Shown: one piece after another, positions 1 through 8,536 of the stretch | Numbering within the stretch: the first letter of the stretch is position 1 | How the letters are laid out: every line of letters begins with the position of its first letter | DNA from: Natronomonas sp. CBA1123 | GTDB taxonomy: Archaea > Halobacteriota > Halobacteria > Halobacteriales > Haloarculaceae | Assembly: GCF_009741925.1 (NCBI RefSeq) | Contig: NZ_WPCC01000006.1 | Span: 1 to 64,000 of the forward strand | Reading direction: 5' to 3' | Length of the DNA: 64,000 nucleotides | Program-made: the position numbers and the translations under genes | The notes under the pieces: model-generated | The model's database searches: none | Told to the model about the DNA's origin: nothing | Seen by the model: only the letters and a program-made list of their open reading frames with translations

Positions 1-847
1 CGGCGAGGCCGACCGGCGACTTCCCCGAGACGATGCCGGCGGCCGCGGCACTGTCGAGTAAGTCCCGAGCGCGGCGTTCGACCGCCTCGTCGACGTCGAG
101 TTCGCTGCCGAACCGCGGGATGTAGCTCTTCGGGTCCGCGGGCTGGATTTCCAGTTTCAATTCCCGGACGACGTACCTGTAGGTTCGTGAGATTTCGCTG
201 CGGCCGACACGGGAGACGCGCTCGATTTCGTCCAGACTGCGAGGCGTCCCGGCCTGTCGGGCGGCGGCGTACAGCGCCGAGGCCGCCACGCCCTCGATGG
301 AGCGCCCCGGAAGAAGGTCGTCGTCGAGGGCCCGCCGATAGATGACGGAGGCGGTTTCCCGGACGTTCTCGGGGAGGCCGAGCGCACTCGCCATGCGGTC
401 GATTTCGCCGAGCGCCTGCTTGAGATTGCGCTCCTTGGAATCTCGCGTCCGGAACCGTTCGTTCCAGGTGCGGAGCCGTCGCATCTTCTGGCGCTGACGA
501 CTCGACAGGGAGTTGCCGTAGGCGTCTTTGTCCTGCCAGCCGATGTTCGTCGACAGGCCCTCGTCGTGCATCATCTTCGTCGTCGGCGCGCCCACGCGGG
601 ACTTCCGGTCGCGCTCGGCGGAGTCGAAGGCGCGCCACTCCGGCCCGCGGTCGATTTCGTCCTCCTCGACGACCAGCCCACACTCGCTACAAACAGTTTC
701 GCCCGTATCGGCCGCCGATTCGAGCCGCCCGTCACACTCCGGACAGGCCTCCGTGCGTTCCCGTGAATCAGCCGTGCGGCGTTCGGTCGGTGATTCGGCT
801 GCTTCGGTTCCCCGCTCGACGTCCGTTCGCGTGTTCGTGTTGCTCAT
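1..847 (-). CDS. tfb: Transcription initiation factor IIB (TFB), partial
   Basis: General transcription factor that binds the TBP-TATA complex and recruits RNA polymerase. The gene starts with ATG at 845-847 and runs off the left edge, so only about 281 codons are visible. An N-terminal zinc ribbon has Cys at about residues 35, 38, 53 and 56 (CPEC, CSEC). It is followed by the B-finger/linker region (GPEWRAFD) and cyclin-like repeats (GRSIEGVAASALYAAAR). Haloarchaea carry several tfb paralogues and this fragment does not show which one it is. A TATA-like site at about 1060 is the nearest clear promoter-like element upstream. Confidence 0.95.
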   Translation of the reverse strand, partial: MSNTNTRTDVERGTEAAESPTERRTADSRERTEACPECDGRLESAADTGETVCSECGLVVEEDEIDRGPEWRAFDSAERDRKSRVGAPTTKMMHDEGLSTNIGWQDKDAYGNSLSSRQRQKMRRLRTWNERFRTRDSKERNLKQALGEIDRMASALGLPENVRETASVIYRRALDDDLLPGRSIEGVAASALYAAARQAGTPRSLDEIERVSRVGRSEISRTYRYVVRELKLEIQPADPKSYIPRFGSELDVDEAVERRARDLLDSAAAAGIVSGKSPVGLA

Positions 848-1059
848 TGTCGGAATCCAGCGCCGGTCACTCGAACGCCCGTTCTCCGGTGGTTCCCGCA
901 CGCACTGGTGATACCCGAACTACCCAGAACTGTTTCAAGAGGGTTTTCCGAATTCTCACCCAATTTCGGCAGTTGGTGGGTCACACACGTTTCAAGGAAC
1001 GAAAGACTCGACACCGCCGCGTGAACTACAGACCGCGTCGCTGGTGTGCCTAACGGGCG

Positions 1060-1068
1060 TTATAAACC
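1060..1068 (-). promoter_or_regulatory. TATA-like element upstream of tfb
   Basis: Read leftward the sequence is GGTTTATAA, a good haloarchaeal TATA match. No start codon lies 25-30 nt downstream on either strand. If it drives tfb, the mRNA would have a 5' leader of roughly 185 nt. The rest of the gap between tfb and hyuB (848-1129) shows nothing else I can support. Confidence 0.3.
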
Positions 1069-1129
1069 TTGGACTCGCCGAATCGAATCCCGAGTACGAC
1101 GAATCCGAAACCGATGGAAGGTCGCTGAC

Positions 1130-2734
1130 TCACGCGTCGTCGTCACTGGTCTTCCCATCGAGACGGTCGTCGGCACGTTCGGCGGCCGACCGTTCTGTCG
1201 GGTCCCCGTAGCCGCCACCGCCCGGTGTTTTGACCGTCACGGTCGTTCCGGCATCGACATCGACGGTCGTTTTCGCCGGAACTGACGTTCCGTCAATCAG
1301 GTTCGCACCCGTCGTTCCATCCGCCCCGCCGTGGGCGCCTCGGGGTGAGAATTTTCGGCGCTCCGTCAACAGTGACACCGTCGCATCCGTCTCGACGGTA
1401 ATCGAACGTTCGATACCGAGGCCGCCACGGTGTTTTCCATCACCGCCACTGCCGTCTCTCAGTTCGTACCGCTCGACACGCATCGGGTACTCCGCCTCGA
1501 GCGCTTCAATCGGTGTGTTGAGCGTGTTCGTCATGCCGACTTGGACGCCGTCGATTCCGTCACCGGATGCACGCCCGCCGAACCCGCCACCAATCGTCTC
1601 GTAGTACGTGAACCCATCGCCGCTTCGGGTTCCGATGATGAGATTGTTCATCGTCCCCTGGCTTTGGGCAGGGACGCGCTCTGGAACCGCCTCGGCAAAG
1701 GCATCAAGCACCACGTCGGTGACTCGCTGGCTCGTCTCCACGTTCCCGCCGACGACGGCAGCGGGATGGGTCGGATTGAGCAACGAACCTTCGGGTGCCC
1801 GAACCGAAATCGGTTGGTAACAGCCCGCTGTCGGCGGTATATCCGGGTCCGTGACGGCTCGGACGACGAAATACACCGCACTCTTCGCGACGGCCAGCGG
1901 TGCGTTCATATTCCCTGCAACTTGGCTGGATGTTCCAGAGAAATCAACATCGACTGTCGTGCCATCAACCGTTACCGTCACCTCGATTGGAATCTCCTCT
2001 TCGGTCACACCGTCGCCCTCGAGTCGGTCGTTGGCTCGATAGACGCCGTCCGGAATCTCCTCGAGTTCGTTTTCGATACGCTTTCGCGAGTAGTCGATAA
2101 CCGCATCGAACGCCGCCTCGACCGTCGGCCAGCCGTGTTTCTCGACGAGTTCGCGAACCCGCTCGATAGCCCGGTCGTTCGCTGCGAGCTGTGCACGAAT
2201 ATCCGCACGCCGCTCGTTCGGGTTTCGAACGTTCGCCAGAACGAGGTCCATCACATCCGCGTGTATGTTCTCCTCAGAGACGAGTCGCACAACTGGCAAC
2301 CGAAGACCTTCCTGATAGATTTCCGTCGCGCCGGCCGGCATACTTCCCGGCGTCATGCCGCCGATATCGCCGTGATGTGCCCGGGTGACGCCGTACCCGA
2401 TGATTTCTCCCTCGACAGCAATCGGCGCGACGATAGTCACGTCTGGAAGGTGGGTTCCGCCTGTAAACGGGTCGTTCAAGACGTATGCCTCTCCAGGCAC
2501 CGGGTTCCGGTCGAGGACCGCTTGAACCGCTTCGGGCATAGCGCCCAAATGGACGGGGATGTGCTCGGCTTGGGCAACCATCCGACCGTCTGCATCGAAC
2601 AACGCCGTCGAGCAATCCTGCCGTTCCTTGATGTTCGGAGAATACGCACCGTGGATGAGCACATCCCCCATCTCGTCAGCGATTCCTTCCAGCTGGTTTC
2701 GCACGACCTCGAGTGTAACGGCATCGAGATTCAT
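1130..2734 (-). CDS. hyuB: Hydantoinase B / 5-oxoprolinase beta-type subunit
   Basis: A 534-residue protein of the HyuB family, the partner of HyuA in ATP-dependent N-methylhydantoinase or 5-oxoprolinase-type enzymes that open cyclic amide rings. The N-terminus carries the family pattern GAYSPNIKERQDCSTALFD. Glycine-rich stretches typical of the family (GGNVETSQRVTDVV, GGGFGGRASGDG) follow, and the C-terminus has the usual GGGGYGDP. Length is normal. Its ATG overlaps the hyuA stop by four bases (ATGA), so the two are translationally coupled. The exact substrate cannot be read from sequence. Confidence 0.9.
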   Translation of the reverse strand: MNLDAVTLEVVRNQLEGIADEMGDVLIHGAYSPNIKERQDCSTALFDADGRMVAQAEHIPVHLGAMPEAVQAVLDRNPVPGEAYVLNDPFTGGTHLPDVTIVAPIAVEGEIIGYGVTRAHHGDIGGMTPGSMPAGATEIYQEGLRLPVVRLVSEENIHADVMDLVLANVRNPNERRADIRAQLAANDRAIERVRELVEKHGWPTVEAAFDAVIDYSRKRIENELEEIPDGVYRANDRLEGDGVTEEEIPIEVTVTVDGTTVDVDFSGTSSQVAGNMNAPLAVAKSAVYFVVRAVTDPDIPPTAGCYQPISVRAPEGSLLNPTHPAAVVGGNVETSQRVTDVVLDAFAEAVPERVPAQSQGTMNNLIIGTRSGDGFTYYETIGGGFGGRASGDGIDGVQVGMTNTLNTPIEALEAEYPMRVERYELRDGSGGDGKHRGGLGIERSITVETDATVSLLTERRKFSPRGAHGGADGTTGANLIDGTSVPAKTTVDVDAGTTVTVKTPGGGGYGDPTERSAAERADDRLDGKTSDDDA

Positions 2735-4737
2735 CGTGTCTCACCTCGCTCGAGTACGAGACCGCCATCGTCGCGCACTGAACCGGACCAGCCGGGCGGC
2801 ACGACGGTCGTACTTTCGCTGTCTTCGAGAACTGCAGGCCCTGAAATCGATGTCCCGGCCTGAACCGTATCTCGATTCCAGACGGAAACATCGTAACGTT
2901 CGCCATCGAAATATCCGTCACGGGTGCCGACACTGGAGCTATCCGTTCCCTCGTACTGCGTTTGTGGGGAGTCGTGTTCGACACGGGCGGAGACCCCGAG
3001 CGTGACTAACTCGACCGGCTCGTTCATCCGATATCCGTAGGCCTGTTCGTGGGCCGCACCGAATCGAGTCGCGACGGCGTCCAAGTTAACGGGGTCGTTG
3101 ACATCGATAGCCAACTCGAAGCTCTGCCCCGCATACCGGAGTTCAGCTGTTCGCTCGACGATTGGGGTGCTGGTGGTCTGGACATCCTCCAGCAGTTCGT
3201 CGGTCAAGGCCGCGTATATCGACTCGAGTCGAGAGACGTCTGCGTCGCCGAGCAGTGTTCGATGCGTTCGCATTCGGTCGTGTTTCTCGTCGGCCCCCAA
3301 CAGGCCATAGGCAGACAACACACCACCTGCCAGCGGAACGATGACCCGGTCCATCTCCAAGCGATTCGCCAGCGCGGCGGCGTGCATCGGTCCAGCGCCA
3401 CCGAAGGCGACCAATCCGAACTCCCGCGGGTCGTGCCCTCGCTCGACGGTGACCGACCGAATCGCCCGTGTCATTTTCGCATTGGCAACTCGGTACACGC
3501 CTGCTGCAGCCTCCCGTGCCGAATCGAGTCCCGCTTCGTCAGCTAACGACGCCAAGGCCTCGCAGGCGGCATCGACATCGAGCGAAACCTCGCCGCCGAG
3601 AGCTGCATCTTCCCCGATGTATCCGAGGACCACGTTCGCATCCGTAACCGTCGGTTTCGTTCCGCCACGTCCGTAACACGCTGGACCGGGTTCGGCACCC
3701 GACGACTCGGGGCCGACGCGCAATGCGCCCCCAGCGTCGACCCAGGCGACGCTTCCACCACCGGAGCCCACGGTGGTCACATCGACCATCGGCGTCGCGA
3801 TAGGGTGCCCGCCTATCTCGGCCGAGGTCGTCCGCGCAACGTCGCCGTCACGGACCAGACTCACATCGCTCGAGGTACCGCCCATATCGAACGTCACGAG
3901 TCCTTCGAGCCCGGCCGCCGAAATCGCTGATTCGGCACTGGCAGCGGCACCGACGACACCCGCCGCAGGTCCCGAAAGGACCGTCGTTACCGCGTGTTCA
4001 CGAACCGTCTCGGGGTCAGCGATGCCGCCGTTCGATTGCATCACACGTGGCTCTGGAATCCCGAGTTTCGCTGCGTTATCGGTAATTCGTCCCAGATACG
4101 AATCGATTGCAGGCCGAACGTAGGCGTTGACAACTGTCGTTGACGTCCGTTCATACTCGCGGAATGCGGGGAGGATTTCGTGCGACGCGGAGACTGGAAC
4201 ATCGAACCGGTCGCGAAGGCGCTCTGCAATAGCTGCCTCGTTGGACGAATCGGCATAGGAGTGCAACAGAGAGACAGCGATGCTTTCTGCCGACTCAAGC
4301 TGGTCGCTCAATTCGTCGACGGCTCCAAGGTCAACTTCTTGCTTGACGCCGTCGGGGGTCGTTCGCTCATCGATTTCGAACCGGCGTCGACGTGGGACTA
4401 ACGGGTCGGTCCGCTCGGCCGAAAGGTCGTACAAATCCGGACGAGTCTGTCGGCCGATTTCAAGCACATCGCGGAAGCCATCCGTCGTCACCAGTGCCGT
4501 CTTTGCTCCGTCCCGTTCCAGAAGCGCGTTCACCGATACCGTCATCGCGTGCGTGAACACCTCGATATCTTCGACGTCGATATCGGCCGTCAGACACGCT
4601 TTCTCGATTCCGTCAAACACCCCCTCACTCTGGTCTGCAGTGGTGGGGACTTTCGCCGTCGTCAAGCCATCCGCTGTCGCTAACACCACGTCAGTGAACG
4701 TCCCTCCGACGTCGACGCCGACATGTGGGGTTGGCAC
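2731..4737 (-). CDS. hyuA: Hydantoinase A / 5-oxoprolinase alpha-type subunit
   Basis: A 668-residue HyuA-family subunit with an actin-like (ASKHA) ATPase fold. The first phosphate loop is GVDVGGTFTDVV near the N-terminus. FDMGGTSSDVSL in the middle and GLVAFGGAGPMHA further on complete the nucleotide site. It acts with hyuB, whose start it overlaps by four bases. The start codon is GTG at 4735-4737, immediately before PTPHVGVDVGG. A divergent acetamidase/formamidase gene begins about 240 bp away, so this may be a small amide or cyclic-amide utilisation locus. That pathway role is inferred from context. Confidence 0.9.
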   Translation of the reverse strand: MPTPHVGVDVGGTFTDVVLATADGLTTAKVPTTADQSEGVFDGIEKACLTADIDVEDIEVFTHAMTVSVNALLERDGAKTALVTTDGFRDVLEIGRQTRPDLYDLSAERTDPLVPRRRRFEIDERTTPDGVKQEVDLGAVDELSDQLESAESIAVSLLHSYADSSNEAAIAERLRDRFDVPVSASHEILPAFREYERTSTTVVNAYVRPAIDSYLGRITDNAAKLGIPEPRVMQSNGGIADPETVREHAVTTVLSGPAAGVVGAAASAESAISAAGLEGLVTFDMGGTSSDVSLVRDGDVARTTSAEIGGHPIATPMVDVTTVGSGGGSVAWVDAGGALRVGPESSGAEPGPACYGRGGTKPTVTDANVVLGYIGEDAALGGEVSLDVDAACEALASLADEAGLDSAREAAAGVYRVANAKMTRAIRSVTVERGHDPREFGLVAFGGAGPMHAAALANRLEMDRVIVPLAGGVLSAYGLLGADEKHDRMRTHRTLLGDADVSRLESIYAALTDELLEDVQTTSTPIVERTAELRYAGQSFELAIDVNDPVNLDAVATRFGAAHEQAYGYRMNEPVELVTLGVSARVEHDSPQTQYEGTDSSSVGTRDGYFDGERYDVSVWNRDTVQAGTSISGPAVLEDSESTTVVPPGWSGSVRDDGGLVLERGETR

Positions 4738-4946
4738 GTCAACGCACCTCCGGCTCGGTTGGAGTCGCTATCTGGTCGTGCATTCGTCTCTTGTTCACAC
4801 TGTGCCGTAGAATCTGCAAAAGCGTTGTTGAGAGAGACGCCATCTCTCGTATGAATCGATACGAACTCGGCCGTCGTTGGATAATCCTTTGAATGTGGCT
4901 TTCGAGACCCGACATCCGTCCGTCAGGTCAACCGATCTAGAGTCGA

Positions 4947-4953
4947 TTTTAAG
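4947..4953 (+). promoter_or_regulatory. TATA-like box for acetamidase/formamidase
   Basis: TTTTAAG centred 31 nt before the ATG at 4981 suggests a nearly leaderless transcript. The 243-bp divergent spacer (4738-4980) should also hold the hyuA promoter and any shared operator, but I see no clear palindrome in it. Confidence 0.5.
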
Positions 4954-4980
4954 ATTGGGACCGACTAACACACTAGGGCG

Positions 4981-6285
4981 ATGTCTCAGCAAGTCCAGAA
5001 AGAACTCGAAGTCGACCAGTATACGCTCGGTCTCGTCGGTCCAGACCAGGAGTGGGCGGGCACGGTCGCCGACGGCGGTACCGTCCGCACGCACACCCCA
5101 CCAGCCTGCTGGGGGCCGATGATTACGCCGGAGTTCCGCGGCGGCCACGAAGTCACACGCCCGATTCGCGTCGAGAACGCCGAACCCGGTGACGCTCTCG
5201 TAGTCCGTATCAAAGACGTCGAGGTGACCAGCGTCGCGACCAGTACCGGTAGCATGGCCGAACGTGAGGGGGCCTTCGGCGACGACCCGTTCGTCGACCA
5301 CGTCTGTCCGGAATGCGGGACGGAGTGGCCCGACAGCGTCGTCGAGGGAACCGGCGAGGACGCAATCCGGTGTGCCGAATGTGGCGCCAACGCCTCGTCG
5401 TTCGGCTTCGAGTTCGGCTACACCGTCGCTTTCGACGAGGACCGCTCGGTCGGCCTCACTGTCGGTCCCGAGGGGGCCGACGACCTCGCCGACCGCGCCC
5501 ACGAGGCGATGGCGTTGCCGGAGAACTCTCGACAGCATCCGATTCTGTTGTACAAGCCCGACGGGATTCCGGGCACGCTCGGCCACCTCCGGCCGTTTAT
5601 CGGGAACATCGGAACGACGCCGTCGCGAGAACTCCCTGACTCCCACAACGCCGGCGACTTCGGACAGTTCCTCATCGGCGCCGACCACGACTGGGGATTG
5701 CCGGACGAAGAGGCCTTGGCGGACCGCACCGACGGCCACATGGACTCCAACGACGTCCGGCCCGGTGCGACGCTCATCTGTCCGGTGAAAATCGATGGCG
5801 CCGGCCTGTACGTCGGCGACCTCCATGCCAACCAGGGCGACGGCGAACTCTCCTTACACACGACGGACGTCAGCGGCCGGACCGAACTCGAAGTCGAGGT
5901 CATCAAGGGCCTCGATATCGACGGGCCACTGCTGCTCCCGAACGAGTCGGACCTGCCGGATATCGCGAGGCCCTACACGGACGCCGAACGCGAGGCCGGC
6001 GACACCCTCGCCGACGAGTACGGCGTCGACGAGGTGCGCGATGCGGCACCGATTCAGATTATCGGCAGCGGTGCGACCATCAATGACGCGACGGACAACG
6101 CGTTCGAACGAGCGGGCACCCTCTTCGGCATGACCGAAGGGGAAGTCCGCGCTCGCTGTACGTTCTCGGGCGGCGTCGAAATCGCTCGCCTCCCCGGCGT
6201 CGTTCAGTTGTCGATGCTGGCGCCGACCGACCTCCTCGAGCAGTGCGGCCTCGAGGAGACCGTTCGAAATCACTACAGCCTGTAG
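4981..6285 (+). CDS. Acetamidase/formamidase family protein with zinc-ribbon-like insert
   Basis: A 434-residue FmdA/AmdA-family amidase, expected to hydrolyse short amides to acid and ammonia. Family features include PACWGPMITPEF, the GDLHANQGDGE motif and IQIIGSG near the C-terminus. Residues about 109-134 contain CPEC and CAEC pairs that look like a zinc-ribbon insert. The shorter paralogue in this window (42645-43613) has no such insert. It diverges from hyuA-hyuB, which suggests joint use of amide substrates. The substrate is not determinable from sequence. Confidence 0.85.
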   Translation: MSQQVQKELEVDQYTLGLVGPDQEWAGTVADGGTVRTHTPPACWGPMITPEFRGGHEVTRPIRVENAEPGDALVVRIKDVEVTSVATSTGSMAEREGAFGDDPFVDHVCPECGTEWPDSVVEGTGEDAIRCAECGANASSFGFEFGYTVAFDEDRSVGLTVGPEGADDLADRAHEAMALPENSRQHPILLYKPDGIPGTLGHLRPFIGNIGTTPSRELPDSHNAGDFGQFLIGADHDWGLPDEEALADRTDGHMDSNDVRPGATLICPVKIDGAGLYVGDLHANQGDGELSLHTTDVSGRTELEVEVIKGLDIDGPLLLPNESDLPDIARPYTDAEREAGDTLADEYGVDEVRDAAPIQIIGSGATINDATDNAFERAGTLFGMTEGEVRARCTFSGGVEIARLPGVVQLSMLAPTDLLEQCGLEETVRNHYSL

Positions 6286-6314
6286 ACGAGAGGTGTATGG
6301 TTCCCTGCAAACCC

Positions 6315-6590
6315 TTAGCTCTCGTCTTTCGCGCCGCCCTGCATCGCGGGAAAGAGCTGTACTGTCGCATCCGACGGACAGTCCTCGCCGAGGTCGGCAC
6401 GCTCACCGTCGACCATGATGCGGACGCTCGGCCGGACCTCGCCGGCGTCGTCCAAGATAGCCGAGCGAGCGCGGGGGTAGGTATCGATGAACGCGGTGAG
6501 TGCGTCCGCGACCGTCTCGGGGGCGACATCGAGTTCGACGGTCTTGCTGCCCGTCGCTGCACGGAGTTCCCCGTAGACTGTGACGTTCAT
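6315..6590 (-). CDS. MoaD/SAMP-type ubiquitin-fold small modifier
   Basis: A 91-residue beta-grasp protein starting at the ATG at 6590 (MNVTVYGELRAATG). The family serves in molybdopterin or tRNA sulfur transfer and, in haloarchaea, as SAMP ubiquitin-like protein modifiers. Both roles use a C-terminal Gly-Gly. Here the Gly-Gly is at residues 85-86 and is followed by five more residues (AKDES), so it would need trimming before activation or is inactive as a conjugator. A TATA-like GCTTTCAT about 27 nt upstream supports this start over a longer in-frame extension to 6659. It converges on the acetamidase gene. Confidence 0.8.
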   Translation of the reverse strand: MNVTVYGELRAATGSKTVELDVAPETVADALTAFIDTYPRARSAILDDAGEVRPSVRIMVDGERADLGEDCPSDATVQLFPAMQGGAKDES

Positions 6591-6693
6591 ACGACCACGT
6601 AGCACGGCGACAGAGATGAAAGCTGCCTCGTTACTCTCATCGCCGATTCCATCGGCCATAATTTGAAGCCAGTTCTGTCCGCATAGCCATACA

Positions 6694-7770
6694 ATGAGCC
6701 AACAGGGTGGGACACTGTCTCGGATATGGGTTACTCGGCTTATTGATAGGATTCAGGACCGTCTCGGATTGCCGCCGCTCGTCAGCGGGACGGTTACGTT
6801 GGGGATGGTCCCGGTGTTCCTGACTGCCCTGTTTTTCGTACTGGCGGACGGTCGAATGCCGAGGGACTTCCTCATCGCCCACCTGTTAGCGATGGGCGTT
6901 CCCGTTATCGGCCCTGCAGCCATCTGGTACTGGGACGTTCGTGTCTTCCCGACGTTCGTCGAGGAGAGTGCCGATTTAGCGACGAATCCGACGGCCGTCC
7001 AGCGCATCGGCGAGCAGTACAAGCGAATCTTCACCACGCGCTCGTGGTACTTCGTCGTGCCGTGGACGGCCCTAATCGTCGGCTTGGTCGGGCTGAATAT
7101 CGGCTACTTCGAGACGGTCGGCATCGCGGGCTTCAGCGACCCCGCGTTGTGGGCCTATCTGCTGTTTGCGGTCTGGTGGGGACTGATTACGGGTATCGGG
7201 TTCCACGGTGCAGTAACCGCGGTTCGGACGATTCGCGCGGTGGGAGAACTGGAGTTACAAATCGAGCCACTCCATCCGGATGGCCTCGGGGGATTGAGCA
7301 TGATTGGCCACCTTGCAATCTGGACGACGATGCTGATTTCGGTCGGGTCGTTGGCCCTTCCGTTGGCGTTCCTGCTCGGCACGGAAGGAGGGTATCGTGC
7401 CGTCGTGTACCTCGCAGTGGGCATCTATGTCGTCGCTATCGGGGTGTCGTTCGTCTATCCCACCGTGTACGTGAATCGGCGCGCCCGGGACATCCAGGAG
7501 CAAGAACTCGAGAAACGCCGGCGGAAAATCAGGCAGCTACAGCGGCAAGCTGCCAACCTTGAGGAATCGGATGGGACGACGGACGATACTGGGACGCTCG
7601 ACGAGGTGGCGACACGGCTCGAAATGCAGCGACTCCGTGACGAATTCAACGAGTACGATAGCGTGAGCCTCTATCCGCTTTCTGTGGGAATCATCATCCG
7701 CCTGATTTCCTCGCTTCTGCTCCCGATATTTTTCACGTTCGTCGATGTCTTCCTCGGTCGGCTTCTCTGA
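6694..7770 (+). CDS. Polytopic membrane protein, unknown function
   Basis: A 358-residue protein with about six hydrophobic segments (near residues 25-50, 55-75, 110-130, 145-165, 195-215 and 225-250). A charged, probably coiled-coil stretch follows at about 268-315 (RRRKIRQLQRQAANLEE), then a last hydrophobic segment at the C-terminus. I recognise no catalytic motif. The stop is a TGA at 7768-7770. The same frame stays open beyond it and encodes a zinc-ribbon-like peptide, described as the next entry. It is transcribed divergently from the SAMP-like gene. Confidence 0.75.
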   Translation: MSQQGGTLSRIWVTRLIDRIQDRLGLPPLVSGTVTLGMVPVFLTALFFVLADGRMPRDFLIAHLLAMGVPVIGPAAIWYWDVRVFPTFVEESADLATNPTAVQRIGEQYKRIFTTRSWYFVVPWTALIVGLVGLNIGYFETVGIAGFSDPALWAYLLFAVWWGLITGIGFHGAVTAVRTIRAVGELELQIEPLHPDGLGGLSMIGHLAIWTTMLISVGSLALPLAFLLGTEGGYRAVVYLAVGIYVVAIGVSFVYPTVYVNRRARDIQEQELEKRRRKIRQLQRQAANLEESDGTTDDTGTLDEVATRLEMQRLRDEFNEYDSVSLYPLSVGIIIRLISSLLLPIFFTFVDVFLGRLL

Positions 7771-7938
7771 CAGCCGTTCGAGGGCCCCAACTGCGCTCTC
7801 TGTGGTACGCCGTTAGACGGTGCCGACACGTGCCCAGAGTGTGGATACTTCGACGGGCACTCGGGTTCCGAGAGAACGGCTACGGTCGCTGTTGGATTCC
7901 ACACGATTCCGGCGAGCAGTACTCCGCATCAAGCGTGA
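7771..7938 (+). pseudogene. In-frame zinc-ribbon remnant after a TGA stop
   Basis: Directly after the membrane-protein stop, the same frame continues for 55 codons and reads FEGPNCALCGTPLDGADTCP and then ECGYFDG. Two CxxC pairs spaced by ten residues are the hallmark of a small zinc ribbon. There is no ATG, GTG or TTG before the first Cys pair, so it cannot be an ordinary independent gene. It is either a lost C-terminal domain of the membrane protein, cut off by a stop mutation, a read-through extension, or a 5'-truncated microprotein gene. Only the sequence pattern is certain. Confidence 0.5.
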
Positions 7939-8012
7939 AGAACGGCTTCTTGCGCCCCGTTTCGACTCTGAACCAAGAGTATATCTGACAATCCGTTCTA
8001 CAGTTCGTCGTA

Positions 8013-8453
8013 ATGGCTGATTTTGGGGGGCCGTACGATTTGCAGCGCTTCGTCGAGGCGCAGAACCCGGTGATAGCACAGGTCAAACAGGAGCTCGGTT
8101 CGGGAGAGAAGCGCAGCCATTGGATGTGGTTTATTTTTCCGCAGGTTGCCGGCCTCGGCAGTAGTCGGAAGGCACAGCGGTATGCGATTTCCTCGCGCGA
8201 AGAGGCCGAAGCCTATCTGGAACATCCGATATTGGGCCCACGGTTGCGCGAGTGTACGGAACTCGTAAACGACATCGATGGGCGCTCGGCACACGAGGTC
8301 TTCGGGTCACCCGACGATTTGAAATTCCGCTCGTCGATGACGCTCTTCGAAGCAGTCGCGGATGATGCCTCCCCGTTTAGAACCGCTTTAGAGCAGTATT
8401 ACGACGGTGAGCGCGACGAGAAAACGTTGGAGTTCCTCTCGGAGGAATCGTAA
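8013..8453 (+). CDS. DUF1810 family protein
   Basis: A 146-residue protein matching the DUF1810 pattern: an N-terminal YDLQRFVEAQNPV, then KRSHWMWFIFPQ, LGSSRKAQRYAI and EHPILGPRLRECT. The family is widespread in bacteria and sporadic in haloarchaea, and its biochemical function is not established to my knowledge. A TATA-like GTATATC centred about 31 nt upstream (7979-7985) supports the start. It stands alone between the zinc-ribbon remnant and the HD-domain gene. Confidence 0.85.
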   Translation: MADFGGPYDLQRFVEAQNPVIAQVKQELGSGEKRSHWMWFIFPQVAGLGSSRKAQRYAISSREEAEAYLEHPILGPRLRECTELVNDIDGRSAHEVFGSPDDLKFRSSMTLFEAVADDASPFRTALEQYYDGERDEKTLEFLSEES

Positions 8454-8504
8454 CCGGAAACGAGAGCCACAGGCACACGACGAACCCACGTAGCTGCACG
8501 ACGG

Positions 8505-8511
8505 TTTTTAT
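8505..8511 (+). promoter_or_regulatory. TATA-like box for the HD-domain gene
   Basis: TTTTTAT centred about 29 nt before the ATG at 8537, consistent with a nearly leaderless transcript. The same element type (TTTTTATCTGA) recurs 28-30 nt before the next gene at 9840. Confidence 0.5.
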
Positions 8512-8536
8512 CTGATGCCGTCGAAAGGCGGGCGTA

